Assembly: GCA_018823175.1 (NCBI GenBank) | Contig: JAHJIY010000013.1 | Location: 28,329 to 92,328, forward strand | DNA length: 64,000 nt | Direction: 5' to 3' | From: Pseudomonadota bacterium | Lineage (GTDB): Bacteria > Desulfobacterota > Desulfobulbia > Desulfobulbales > JAHJIY01 | In this document: positions 35,773 through 44,412 of the stretch, piece by piece | Numbering within the stretch: the stretch's first letter is position 1 | Layout of the letters: each line of letters opens with the position of its first letter | Position numbers and translations under genes: made by a program | Notes under the pieces: model-generated | The model's database searches: none | What the model saw: the letters and a program-made list of their open reading frames with translations, nothing else | Told to the model about the DNA's origin: nothing

Positions 35773-36076
35773 TTATCTCTCACCACCTTCCGGAATAACT
35801 GACGGCAGGAAATCACTTTTTTCCACTTAAATCAAAAATCTGACCGATGATCAGGAAGACGTTATTCTGTCAGCCTTCTCTTCACCTTGTGTTTAATGAC
35901 GGTCAGATCTCATATCTCAAAATCCGCCATTGCCAGGCGCCCAAAACTTTACCCATAAAAAACAACCAACCACAAATTTCTTCCTGTTATTTACACCTCG
36001 TCGGTGATATGTTTTAATCTTTTACCGCTGGACCGATCCCTTTCAAATCTAAAATTTTATCAGGCCCAAACCATCC
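35773..36076. other. Intergenic region before dnaE
   Basis: About 300 bases with no coding sequence. It should hold the dnaE promoter, but no convincing -35/-10 pair was seen. A GACGGTCAGATCT-like word recurs loosely as CTGACCGATGATC, too weak to call. Confidence 0.3.
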
Positions 36077-39000
36077 ATGACTCAGGAAGCACATACCTCG
36101 CCCATCATCCCGCCTGCCGGTTTTGTCCATCTGCACGTCCACACCAAATACAGCCTGCTCGACGGGGCGATCCGCCTTGGCGACCTGCTTAATAAGTGCA
36201 AGGAATTCGGCATGGACACCGTGGCCATCACCGACCACGGCGCGATGTTTGGGGCCCTGGAATTTTATGTGAAGGCAAAAAAAGCCGGGATCAAACCAAT
36301 CATCGGTTGCGAGTTTTATATCGCCCCCAAAGACCGCAAAGACCGCGACGCCCGAAGCGCCGGCACCGCCGCCTTTCACCTGGTGCTCCTGGCCATGAAC
36401 AAAACCGGCTATCAAAACCTGATGCGGCTGGCGTCCATCGCCCAGTTGGAAGGTTTTTATTACAAACCTCGAATCGACAAGGAAGTTTTAATTGAACACA
36501 ATGAGGGGTTAATCGCCCTCACCGCCTGCCTGCACGGCGGCGTCCCCTACCTGATCGCCCAGGGAGATGAAGAAGGCGCTTTACGAGAAGCGGCCGAGCT
36601 GCAAGAGATATTTGGCGACCGCTTATATCTTGAGATGCAGGAAAACGGCATCCCCGAACAAACCGTAGTCAACGAAGGGCTGAAAAAACTGTCCCGAAAA
36701 ACCGGGATCAAACTGGTAGCGACCAATGACTGTCATTATCTGACCAGAGAGCAGTCCTATGCCCATGAAGTCTTGCTCTGCATCCAGACCGGCAAGACCA
36801 TGCATGATATCAGCCGCTTCAAGTTTTCCACCGACGAACTGTTTTTTAAATCCCCGACAGAGATGAAGAATAGTTTTGCTCACACCCCGGAAGCGATCAC
36901 CTCCACCGTCGAAATTGCCGAGCGCTGTAATCTCGAGCTTGAATTCGGCGACTACCATTTCCCGATCTTTCCGGTGCCGGAGGGGGAAACCCTGGACACT
37001 CTGTTTGAAAGAGATGCCAGAGAAGGCCTTGAGCTAAGGTTCAACCTCCTGCGGGAAAGAAACGAGCTCGACCAGGAAACGGAAAACATATACCGCCAAC
37101 GCCTGGACATGGAGATTAACGTCATCAAAAAAATGGGCTTCCCGGGATATTTCCTGATTGTGGCCGACTTTATTAACTGGGCCAAAAAAAATAAGATTCC
37201 GGTCGGTCCCGGTCGCGGTTCCGGGGCGGGAAGTCTGGTCGCCTACGCCATGAGCATCACCGATATTGATCCGATTCCCTATGGGCTGATCTTTGAAAGG
37301 TTCCTCAATATCGAAAGAAAGAGCATGCCCGACTTTGATGTCGATTTCTGCCAGGAACGCCGTGGCGAGGTTATTGAATACGTCCAGAAAAAATACGGCG
37401 GCGCCGACCACGTGGCCCAAATTATCACCTACGGTTCAATGAAGGCCCGCGGCGTCATCCGAGATGCCGGCCGCGCGCTTGGCATGGCATACAGCGATGT
37501 GGACCGCATCGCCAAACTGATCCCGGACCAGCTCAACATCACCCTGAAAAGGTCCCTGGCCGAAGAACCCCGGCTACGCGACGCCCAAAAAAGAGACCCG
37601 GAGGTCAACAAACTGATCGAGGTTTCTCTGGCCCTGGAAGGCCTTCCCCGTCATACTTCGACCCATGCGGCCGGGCTGGTCATCTCACCTAAACCGATGT
37701 ACGAGTACCTGCCCCTGGCCCGGGATGCCAAAGATGAGGTCCTCACCCAGTATGACATGAAGTACACAGAGATGACCGGCCTGATCAAATTCGACTTTCT
37801 GGGCCTCAAAACCCTGACCGTCATCGACCGGGCCCTAAAAATGATCGAGACCTACCGGGGACATCCCTTGAATATCGGCACCATCCCGATGGATGACGCC
37901 AAAACCTATGACCTTTTGTGCAAGGGCGACGCCCTGGGTGTTTTTCAGTTGGAAAGCTCCGGCATGCGGGCCTTATTGATGAAGATGAAGCCGGAGGTGT
38001 TTTCCGACATGATCGCGCTGGTCGCCCTCTATCGCCCCGGCCCCCTGGAAAGCGGCATGGTGGACGATTTTGTAAACACCAAACATGGCCGAATGGTGGC
38101 CAAGTACCCGCTGCCCCAACTTGAACCGATCCTGCAAGAGACCTATGGCGTTATCGTCTACCAGGAACAGGTCATGAAAATCGCCAATGTTCTGGCCAGC
38201 TATTCGCTCGGCGACGCCGATATGCTACGCCGCGCCATGGGCAAGAAAATTGCCGAAGTAATGGATGCTGAAAAAGGCAAATTCATGGCCGGCTGCGAAA
38301 AAAACAAGATTCCGGCCGACAAAGCGGAATACATCTTCGACCTGATGGCCAAATTCGCCGGCTACGGGTTCAATAAATCCCATAGCGCCGCTTACGCCCT
38401 GATCGCCTACCAGACCGGCTACCTCAAGGCCCACTATCCGGCCCAATTCATGGCGGCCCTGCTCTCTTGCGATGTCAGCAATACCGACAAAGTTGTCATG
38501 TATATCAACGAATGCAAGGACCACGATATCGAGGTGCTGCCGCCGGATATTAATGAATCAGGCAAGGATTTCACCGTTATCGACGAGCGGATCCGTTTCG
38601 GCCTGGCCGCCGTAAAGAATGTGGGAAGCGCGGCAATTGACTCGATCATGGAAGAACGGAGCCAGGACGGACCCTATACCTCTTTGGAAAATTTTTGCAA
38701 CCGGATCGATTCCAGACGGGTCAACCGCCGGGTCATCGAAAGTCTGATCAAAGCCGGGGCCTTCGATTCCTTCCAAATCAAACGATCACAGCTTTTCGCG
38801 ATACTTGATCAAGCCATGGAACAAGCCCAGGCCTCCCAGCGCGACAAACTCAGCGGCCAGATTTCACTGTTCGGCGCCTTATCCGAGAAACAGGCAATGC
38901 AGTCGATAACCATCGTCCTGCCCGACATTCCGGAATGGTCGGAAAAAAAGAGGCTGGCTTTTGAAAAAGAAACCGTCGGTTTTTACATAACCGGTCATCC

Positions 39001-39634
39001 GCTGGATGACTACCGGCAGGAAATAAAGTCAGTAACGACCACCGACCTGACCGGTCTGGCCGGCATCGACAGCCAGCCGGTAAGAGTCGGGGGCCTGATC
39101 CGCAGCTACAAAGACCATAAAAGCAAAAAAGGCGAGCGCATGGCATTCATCACCCTGGAGGATGTTTCCGGGGCGGCGGAAGTGGTCATCTTCCCCAAAA
39201 CCTTCAGCGAATGCATGGATTTACTGCAGAGCGACGAACCGATCATTGTGCAGGGCCGGGCGGAAAGTGACGAACGGGGAGTCAAGATCATTGCCGATGA
39301 AATAACCAGCCTGCCGATTGCCAGAGAAAAATACATCAGTAGCGCCAGAATTTTATTGCGCGCCGAGAAAATCAGCCGCCGCCGGATCGAAGATCTGAAA
39401 AAATTAATCATGCAAAACCACGGCCCCTGCCCGATCCATTTAACCATGCACTTTGACAATCGGGGGGAGGTGGACATCGACGTCCCCAAGGACCTCACGA
39501 TCATGCCAAGTTTCGCCTTTGAGAAAGCCGTCGAGGACAAATTAGGCTACAAGGCGGTAATGCTGACGATCAAAGCGCCGGAACTGAACAACGGCAACGA
39601 CAAGAACCGGGGAAACTGGCAGAAAAGAGACTGA
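36077..39634 (+). CDS. dnaE: DNA polymerase III alpha subunit
   Basis: A 1185-residue replicative polymerase of normal DnaE length. The N-terminal PHP domain begins with FVHLHVHTKYSLLDGAI; the catalytic core includes PVGPGRGSGAGSLVAYAMSI and the acidic MPDFDVDFCQERR that binds the catalytic metals; helix-hairpin-helix and an OB-fold (VRVGGLIRSYKDHKSKKGER) follow, and the QISLFG beta-clamp-binding motif lies near residue 930. It catalyses chromosome replication in the cytosol. No ribosome site is obvious; the start chosen gives the usual spacing to the PHP motif. The gene seems to stand alone. Confidence 0.96.
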   Translation: MTQEAHTSPIIPPAGFVHLHVHTKYSLLDGAIRLGDLLNKCKEFGMDTVAITDHGAMFGALEFYVKAKKAGIKPIIGCEFYIAPKDRKDRDARSAGTAAFHLVLLAMNKTGYQNLMRLASIAQLEGFYYKPRIDKEVLIEHNEGLIALTACLHGGVPYLIAQGDEEGALREAAELQEIFGDRLYLEMQENGIPEQTVVNEGLKKLSRKTGIKLVATNDCHYLTREQSYAHEVLLCIQTGKTMHDISRFKFSTDELFFKSPTEMKNSFAHTPEAITSTVEIAERCNLELEFGDYHFPIFPVPEGETLDTLFERDAREGLELRFNLLRERNELDQETENIYRQRLDMEINVIKKMGFPGYFLIVADFINWAKKNKIPVGPGRGSGAGSLVAYAMSITDIDPIPYGLIFERFLNIERKSMPDFDVDFCQERRGEVIEYVQKKYGGADHVAQIITYGSMKARGVIRDAGRALGMAYSDVDRIAKLIPDQLNITLKRSLAEEPRLRDAQKRDPEVNKLIEVSLALEGLPRHTSTHAAGLVISPKPMYEYLPLARDAKDEVLTQYDMKYTEMTGLIKFDFLGLKTLTVIDRALKMIETYRGHPLNIGTIPMDDAKTYDLLCKGDALGVFQLESSGMRALLMKMKPEVFSDMIALVALYRPGPLESGMVDDFVNTKHGRMVAKYPLPQLEPILQETYGVIVYQEQVMKIANVLASYSLGDADMLRRAMGKKIAEVMDAEKGKFMAGCEKNKIPADKAEYIFDLMAKFAGYGFNKSHSAAYALIAYQTGYLKAHYPAQFMAALLSCDVSNTDKVVMYINECKDHDIEVLPPDINESGKDFTVIDERIRFGLAAVKNVGSAAIDSIMEERSQDGPYTSLENFCNRIDSRRVNRRVIESLIKAGAFDSFQIKRSQLFAILDQAMEQAQASQRDKLSGQISLFGALSEKQAMQSITIVLPDIPEWSEKKRLAFEKETVGFYITGHPLDDYRQEIKSVTTTDLTGLAGIDSQPVRVGGLIRSYKDHKSKKGERMAFITLEDVSGAAEVVIFPKTFSECMDLLQSDEPIIVQGRAESDERGVKIIADEITSLPIAREKYISSARILLRAEKISRRRIEDLKKLIMQNHGPCPIHLTMHFDNRGEVDIDVPKDLTIMPSFAFEKAVEDKLGYKAVMLTIKAPELNNGNDKNRGNWQKRD

Positions 39635-40347
39635 CCGGCGAAAAGGATATTCTTAAAGGTAAAGTAAAAAAAGTTGACAAAAAAGATGTTAGAGAAAAGA
39701 CAGACGAGAGTAATTGTTTCACCTACAGAACCTCACATTTTACCTGACAACCCAAAAAATTAAGGTTGTTCGAGATCTACTTCTGACGCTAATTCATACC
39801 TCAAGGGCACTCGAATTCTTCGCTCGTCTCCTTCGGGAAGAAATAGTCTCGATCTCTTGTGAACTCCCTAAACTCATCTTACTGATAGTCAGTAACACCT
39901 CAAATCCTCGCCTTTTTGTGCCAGATTGCAGGTATCTTGAATTTCACCAATCTTTTCTCTGGCAGCAACCAAAATAACATGCTAGGAATAATACATTAAG
40001 CAACCGATTATTAAGTTCAGGTCTCGGTGATGATATAAATCATATGGTGCTATCCGGTTTTCTGATTATCGTTCATCATTTGTCTGATTTCCGGTTAGAA
40101 ACAACGCGAAATGGGATGAACTTAGGGGGGGCAACTCAATCGCGCCAGGGTATATCAGGAAACCCTGCTTATAAAACGTTACGAAAATGTCGTTTTGAGT
40201 ATATTGAAGCTCCCCGCGGCAAGCCACGGGGAATTTCCGTATGTAAGGATGTTATCATTAGATTCGCTCACTAACCCCGCAGCAAGCTGCGGGAAATGCG
40301 TTTCGCTTTGCATGTTCAACAGGTTTGTCCTGAGGAGGGAGAACTAA
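39635..40347. other. AT-rich intergenic region with REP-like palindromes
   Basis: About 710 bases between dnaE and the cytochrome gene. Open frames at 39714-39977 and 40044-40274 have no family resemblance and poor codon use and are not taken as genes. The right part holds two palindromes listed separately, then the strong ribosome site GGAGGGAG at about 40335-40342. Confidence 0.4.
40211..40293. repeat. Pair of REP-like palindromes (CCCCGC..AAG..GCGGGG type)
   Basis: Two related hairpins: CCCCGCGGCAAGCCACGGGG at 40212-40231 and CCCGCAGCAAGCTGCGGG at 40276-40293. Both share the pattern CCCGC-GC-AAG-C-GCGGG and lie 44 bases apart in the same orientation. This is the form of repetitive extragenic palindromes. 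They lie just upstream of the cytochrome gene. Confidence 0.6.
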
Positions 40348-41670
40348 ATGTTAAATATTAAGCGATTACTGCCTGTTACGATCATTTCCTTATTGACCTG
40401 TTTAGGAATTTTTACTGTTGCAGGTGATCTTTTTGCCGGCCCTTATCTGACATCAGGGCATGGCGGCAGCAACAATGCAGCCGGCGGCCAAGGGGTTAGG
40501 CGGCTGACTGGTTATAGTGATGGGAACTGCGCACATTGCCATGAACAACATGCCAGTATCAACGGCAACGAACCGGCGCCGGACAATAACAAGGCCTCCG
40601 AACGTCTGTTGTTTAGTGATTTGAAGCTCAGTGGTTATGCAAATAATGATTTTTGTCTTTATTGCCACGGTGGCCCTAATCCCCCAAATGGGGAAGATAA
40701 TATTAAAGCCCAGTTTGATAAAGCACCTCTCACCCAGCATGATCCCGGGACAACAGCTTCACTGAACCTGGCGAATGGGCCGGTCACTTGCCTGAAATGT
40801 CATAATCCACATGCAGCCCAGTCAAGCTCGATTTTAGGTACTCATCAAGAAGCGACAGATGGTAATTCTGTGGCCAATTCCGGGCCCTTGCAAGGAGTTA
40901 GTGGAGCGAAGGTTAATCTTTGGCCAGCGCCAGCACCTCCAACTGGTGGTACTGAGAGTATCGATTTGTATCCTTCTTTATCGGATGTTGACCCTATTAC
41001 CATGGAATATGAGCTTTGTTTCAAATGCCATAGCTTCATGACAGAGCCCGGCATGATTGACATTGGCGCTCAATTTAATCCTGGAAATTATTCCGTCCAC
41101 CCGGTGACGACTACCGGACCGTGGATCAATGACTTTCTCCGAAATAACCAAACAATAGCTTTTGTCGGCAATTGGGCTAATATCACCAACCTCAATGCCA
41201 AGATGTACTGTAGCGACTGTCATAATAGCGATGGCAGTGGTTCGCCGGCGCTAGGCCCCCATGGCTCAATCTATCCTCGCCTGGCAAAGGCCGGTCCCCC
41301 TGATTTTTTGTGCCTGAGCTGTCATAATGTCCTAGCGGCTTCAAATTTTACTGATCCCGACATATCTGGTCTTAATGGTGATCATAGCCTTCCACAGCAT
41401 CTTCCTATTTCAATGGGGGGGACTGCTCCGGAGGGTTGTCTAACCTGCCATGGTGGCCCAAATAATCCAGCATTGATCAGTAATATTCATGGCGCAAACT
41501 ACCTTTATGATGATGTTCCGGGGGTGGGTTTGGGGCGACCGTCAAAGGAATTCCTGGTAAGTCAGTATATTACCCAGAATTATTACGCAGATCCCGGCCC
41601 CGGCGACGTCAAGGGTAACCGTTGGTGTGCCGCAACTTGTCATACCGGTAGTGTCGCATATAACTACTAG
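40348..41670 (+). CDS. Multihaem c-type cytochrome
   Basis: A 440-residue exported protein. The signal peptide (about 1-30) ends near DLFAGP. Seven CxxCH haem motifs are seen (CAHCH, CLYCH, CLKCH, CFKCH, CSDCH, CLSCH, CLTCH), plus CAATCH near the C-terminus, a CxxxCH form that may bind an eighth haem. Many additional histidines (for example HDPG, HPVT) could be distal ligands. It is likely a periplasmic or outer-surface electron carrier, as is common in Desulfobacterota and Geobacter-like bacteria. Codons are richer in A and T than in neighbouring genes, so it may have been acquired. A strong GGAGGGAG ribosome site precedes it. Confidence 0.88.
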   Translation: MLNIKRLLPVTIISLLTCLGIFTVAGDLFAGPYLTSGHGGSNNAAGGQGVRRLTGYSDGNCAHCHEQHASINGNEPAPDNNKASERLLFSDLKLSGYANNDFCLYCHGGPNPPNGEDNIKAQFDKAPLTQHDPGTTASLNLANGPVTCLKCHNPHAAQSSSILGTHQEATDGNSVANSGPLQGVSGAKVNLWPAPAPPTGGTESIDLYPSLSDVDPITMEYELCFKCHSFMTEPGMIDIGAQFNPGNYSVHPVTTTGPWINDFLRNNQTIAFVGNWANITNLNAKMYCSDCHNSDGSGSPALGPHGSIYPRLAKAGPPDFLCLSCHNVLAASNFTDPDISGLNGDHSLPQHLPISMGGTAPEGCLTCHGGPNNPALISNIHGANYLYDDVPGVGLGRPSKEFLVSQYITQNYYADPGPGDVKGNRWCAATCHTGSVAYNY

Positions 41671-41848
41671 TATACACAATGGATTAATTGCGACTCTTTG
41701 AGATCACATTAATCCTTATGTTTGCACTTGTGGACCAAGGGATCATTAATCAACAAGTCAGATATTCGGGTGATTTTTGTTCGAAAAGAAGAACCAGTCG
41801 GTCCAGAGCCCAACCCACTGAACATAATGTTTGGCGCCTTAATTTCAA

Positions 41849-42925
41849 ATGAATAACATAGCGAATAATCTAGATAAAATCGGCTTCGGCAAATGGTTGC
41901 TGGAAACAGTTCCCTCTGAGATCCTGGAACAATTTGACATAGCAAGAGTGGTCGCCGTTCATCGAGATAGCTACACCATAAGCAATGGAGAGATTGATGT
42001 CTTAGCAGAGCTGGTCGGAAAAATAATATTTAGCGCTTCATCGCCCGTTGATTACCCGGCGGTAGGTGACTGGGTCCTTGCCAACTTTTACGATGAAAAT
42101 ACCTTCGCAATAATTCACGAGATCTTAGTTCGTAAGTCTTTGTTAAAAAGAAAAACACCCGGGAAAAAAGTTGATTTCCAGTTGATTGCCGCCAATATCG
42201 ATGTTGCATTCATTGTGCAATCTCTGGATGAAAACTTTAATCTCCGGCGTCTTGAGCGTTATCTGGTGATGGTTAACGAGGGCAATATCCAACCGATTAT
42301 CCTTTTAAGTAAGAGTGACCTGCTGGCCGGCGAAGATATTGTAAACATAATCAATGAAATTCATAAAATAATGCCAAGCTTGCAAGTAGTCCCTTTCAGT
42401 AACGAAAATGAATCCGGCCTGGATAACGTAAAAGGCATTATGCAGTCGGGTCTGACATATTGTTTACTGGGCTCATCAGGCGTTGGCAAAACCACGCTGG
42501 TCAATAACCTCATCGGTGAGTCAATCTATAAAACCAAAACAGTCAGCAGGAAAGAGAGTAAAGGGAGACATGCCACAACCCACAGGCAGCTGATTAAACT
42601 AGATTCTGGGGCAATGATCGTAGACACGCCGGGCATGCGAGAACTCGGCAATTTTTCGGTGGCAACAGGACTTGATGAAACATTTTCTGAAATTATTACG
42701 CTATCAGAGAAATGCCGTTTCAGCGATTGTACACATACAGGAGAAAAAGGATGTGCGGTCATGGATGCAGTTGGAAAAGGTCAATTATCGGATGAACGCT
42801 ATCAAAATTATCTAAAAATGACCAAAGAATCTACTTACAATGAAATGTCATATCTGGAGAAAAGGAAAAAAGACAAACAGTTTGGGAAGCTCATCAAGAC
42901 CGTACTGAAACACCAGAAAAGTTAA
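41849..42925 (+). CDS. rsgA: Ribosome small-subunit-dependent GTPase A
   Basis: A 358-residue circularly permuted GTPase. An OB-fold N-terminal domain (about 30-110) is followed by the G4 motif LLSKSDLL, the P-loop GSSGVGKTTLVNNL, G3 DTPGMREL and a C-terminal zinc domain CRFSDCTHTGEKGC. RsgA is a late 30S subunit maturation factor. The protein has the length of the longer RsgA branch. Base composition is more AT-rich than in flanking genes, like the cytochrome before it, suggesting this segment differs in origin. Confidence 0.92.
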   Translation: MNNIANNLDKIGFGKWLLETVPSEILEQFDIARVVAVHRDSYTISNGEIDVLAELVGKIIFSASSPVDYPAVGDWVLANFYDENTFAIIHEILVRKSLLKRKTPGKKVDFQLIAANIDVAFIVQSLDENFNLRRLERYLVMVNEGNIQPIILLSKSDLLAGEDIVNIINEIHKIMPSLQVVPFSNENESGLDNVKGIMQSGLTYCLLGSSGVGKTTLVNNLIGESIYKTKTVSRKESKGRHATTHRQLIKLDSGAMIVDTPGMRELGNFSVATGLDETFSEIITLSEKCRFSDCTHTGEKGCAVMDAVGKGQLSDERYQNYLKMTKESTYNEMSYLEKRKKDKQFGKLIKTVLKHQKS

Positions 42926-43053
42926 GTTAATACCTATCTATGCGACACACCAGGACGCGAGAAATTCCTGAGTTGTTCCGGCAAGCCTTAAAAACATGAT
43001 TGCGATCACTTCTCAGTCAAATTGAGTCTCTTCATTTCAAGATCTCACTACCC

Positions 43054-43254
43054 TTAAAAATTAAATTCGATTTCTTCGTCAAGGTCAATTCGACTGGCCT
43101 TGATCTGGGCCAATATTTTTGCCGTCCACTCGGTCCCTAAAACTCCGGCGCAGGATGGACAGGCAAGAGAATCACCCTCAAACCAGCTCACTGGTTTTTT
43201 GAACTCCGCAGCACACTTTGGACATTGACAAGACCACAGAACACTCTCCGACAT
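43054..43254 (-). CDS. Small zinc-ribbon protein of unknown function
   Basis: A 66-residue protein with two CxxC pairs (CQCPKC and CPSC, the second in ACPSCAGVLG), likely to bind one zinc. The C-terminal half is acidic and helical. AAGGGGG lies six bases before the start. It resembles generic zinc-ribbon proteins and no specific function can be named. Transcription is opposite to rsgA; the next gene on the same strand starts some 980 bases upstream. Confidence 0.6.
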   Translation of the reverse strand: MSESVLWSCQCPKCAAEFKKPVSWFEGDSLACPSCAGVLGTEWTAKILAQIKASRIDLDEEIEFNF

Positions 43255-43435
43255 GGCGCCCCCTTCTCTTCTCCCGATAAAAACTGCATCTAATCAACCA
43301 ACCAACTTCCCTCATAATAAGGTTATAATGGCGTCAGAAATTTTACCAGCGAATAATCATCAGCAAACGATGCCTCAAGACCGAAAAAATATATCGGGTT
43401 AATCCAACAAGGAAGGAAAGTGAGGCAAAGACAAA

Positions 43436-44233
43436 CTACCTCTTGGCCTGCAGAGTCGGCTTGCTGGTCAAGATCAGTTTCAGCCAGTCAAATCCGAATT
43501 TAAGCAGGGCCTCATCATCGATCATGATTAACTTTTTGCGTGATTTATCCAGCTTATACTGATCCAGCAGTTTATTGTCGTCAACATACTGCCGAAAACG
43601 ATCGACGTTATAGCTGACCATAAAAGCCATCAACTGCCGGGGACCAGCCGCGCCTTCGCCCTGCCAGACGGCGCTGTCGGCAAAGATGGTATCCATCTCG
43701 GCCCACAGATCATCCATCTGGTTATAGTATTGCAACTGTTGGTCTCTGACCCATTCTTTAACCGTCCACTCCCGGGCTTCTTCGTGCCCTTTACAATACG
43801 AATGATCGGTCATAAAATAAAACTCTGCCGGCCGACCGCCGGGGCTATCCCGGTCAACCGCCCTTTCCAGCGGATAAGTGCGACAGGCCGACGGGCGATC
43901 GGCATAAACCGTGCAGCCCTCATCACCCAGAAAAGGACAGGTCTTTTCCTCATTGTCCGACATCAACATCACAATCGAAGGGAAACAGGGATTAATCCCC
44001 TGCCGCACCCCGGTATATTTGTTTAAAAATTCCTCCGAGCTGAGCCCCAGCCTGTTCTTTAAGCGGATAATATCATAGGGATAGAGGTACAATTCCAGTT
44101 GCCGGCAACAGCGGGTAAAACAAGACACCCCGGCATGACAAGCAAACTTGAAGATCGACTTTTCCAAAGGGACCATCCCGGCCGGAAACTGTTTTTTCTG
44201 AGAATCGAGGTTGTGTTTCATCATAAAATCCAT
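43436..44233 (-). CDS. YkgJ-family cysteine cluster protein
   Basis: A 265-residue protein of the YkgJ/FliB-like Cys-cluster family. The cysteine pattern is CHAGVSCFTRCCRQ, then CFPS, CPFLGDEGCTVYADRPSACR, which is the family signature and is thought to bind zinc or iron-sulfur. The C-terminal third (about 180-265) is helical and not recognised. An ATG at 44233 is chosen; an upstream TTG at 44251 and a downstream ATG at 44224 are alternatives. No function is established for the family in this setting. Confidence 0.75.
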   Translation of the reverse strand: MDFMMKHNLDSQKKQFPAGMVPLEKSIFKFACHAGVSCFTRCCRQLELYLYPYDIIRLKNRLGLSSEEFLNKYTGVRQGINPCFPSIVMLMSDNEEKTCPFLGDEGCTVYADRPSACRTYPLERAVDRDSPGGRPAEFYFMTDHSYCKGHEEAREWTVKEWVRDQQLQYYNQMDDLWAEMDTIFADSAVWQGEGAAGPRQLMAFMVSYNVDRFRQYVDDNKLLDQYKLDKSRKKLIMIDDEALLKFGFDWLKLILTSKPTLQAKR

Positions 44234-44412
44234 CAAATTGGAAGGTGACAATCCGTATTATTTCAAAGGGCGTGATGTTACCATTCACACCCTAAAAGGT
44301 CAATCTTGCAACATATACCACAAGGGCACCCCAAGGGCACTTCCTGCGAGGCGCATAAGTTTCATTTGAGCTACCGAGCAACTCAACTCAGTTTTACCAT
44401 AAATACAACGCC

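Noticed and set aside
39714..40274. Two open frames of 87 and 76 codons between dnaE and the cytochrome gene.
   Set aside because: No recognisable features; the second is largely a translation of the REP-like palindrome (APRGKPRGIS).
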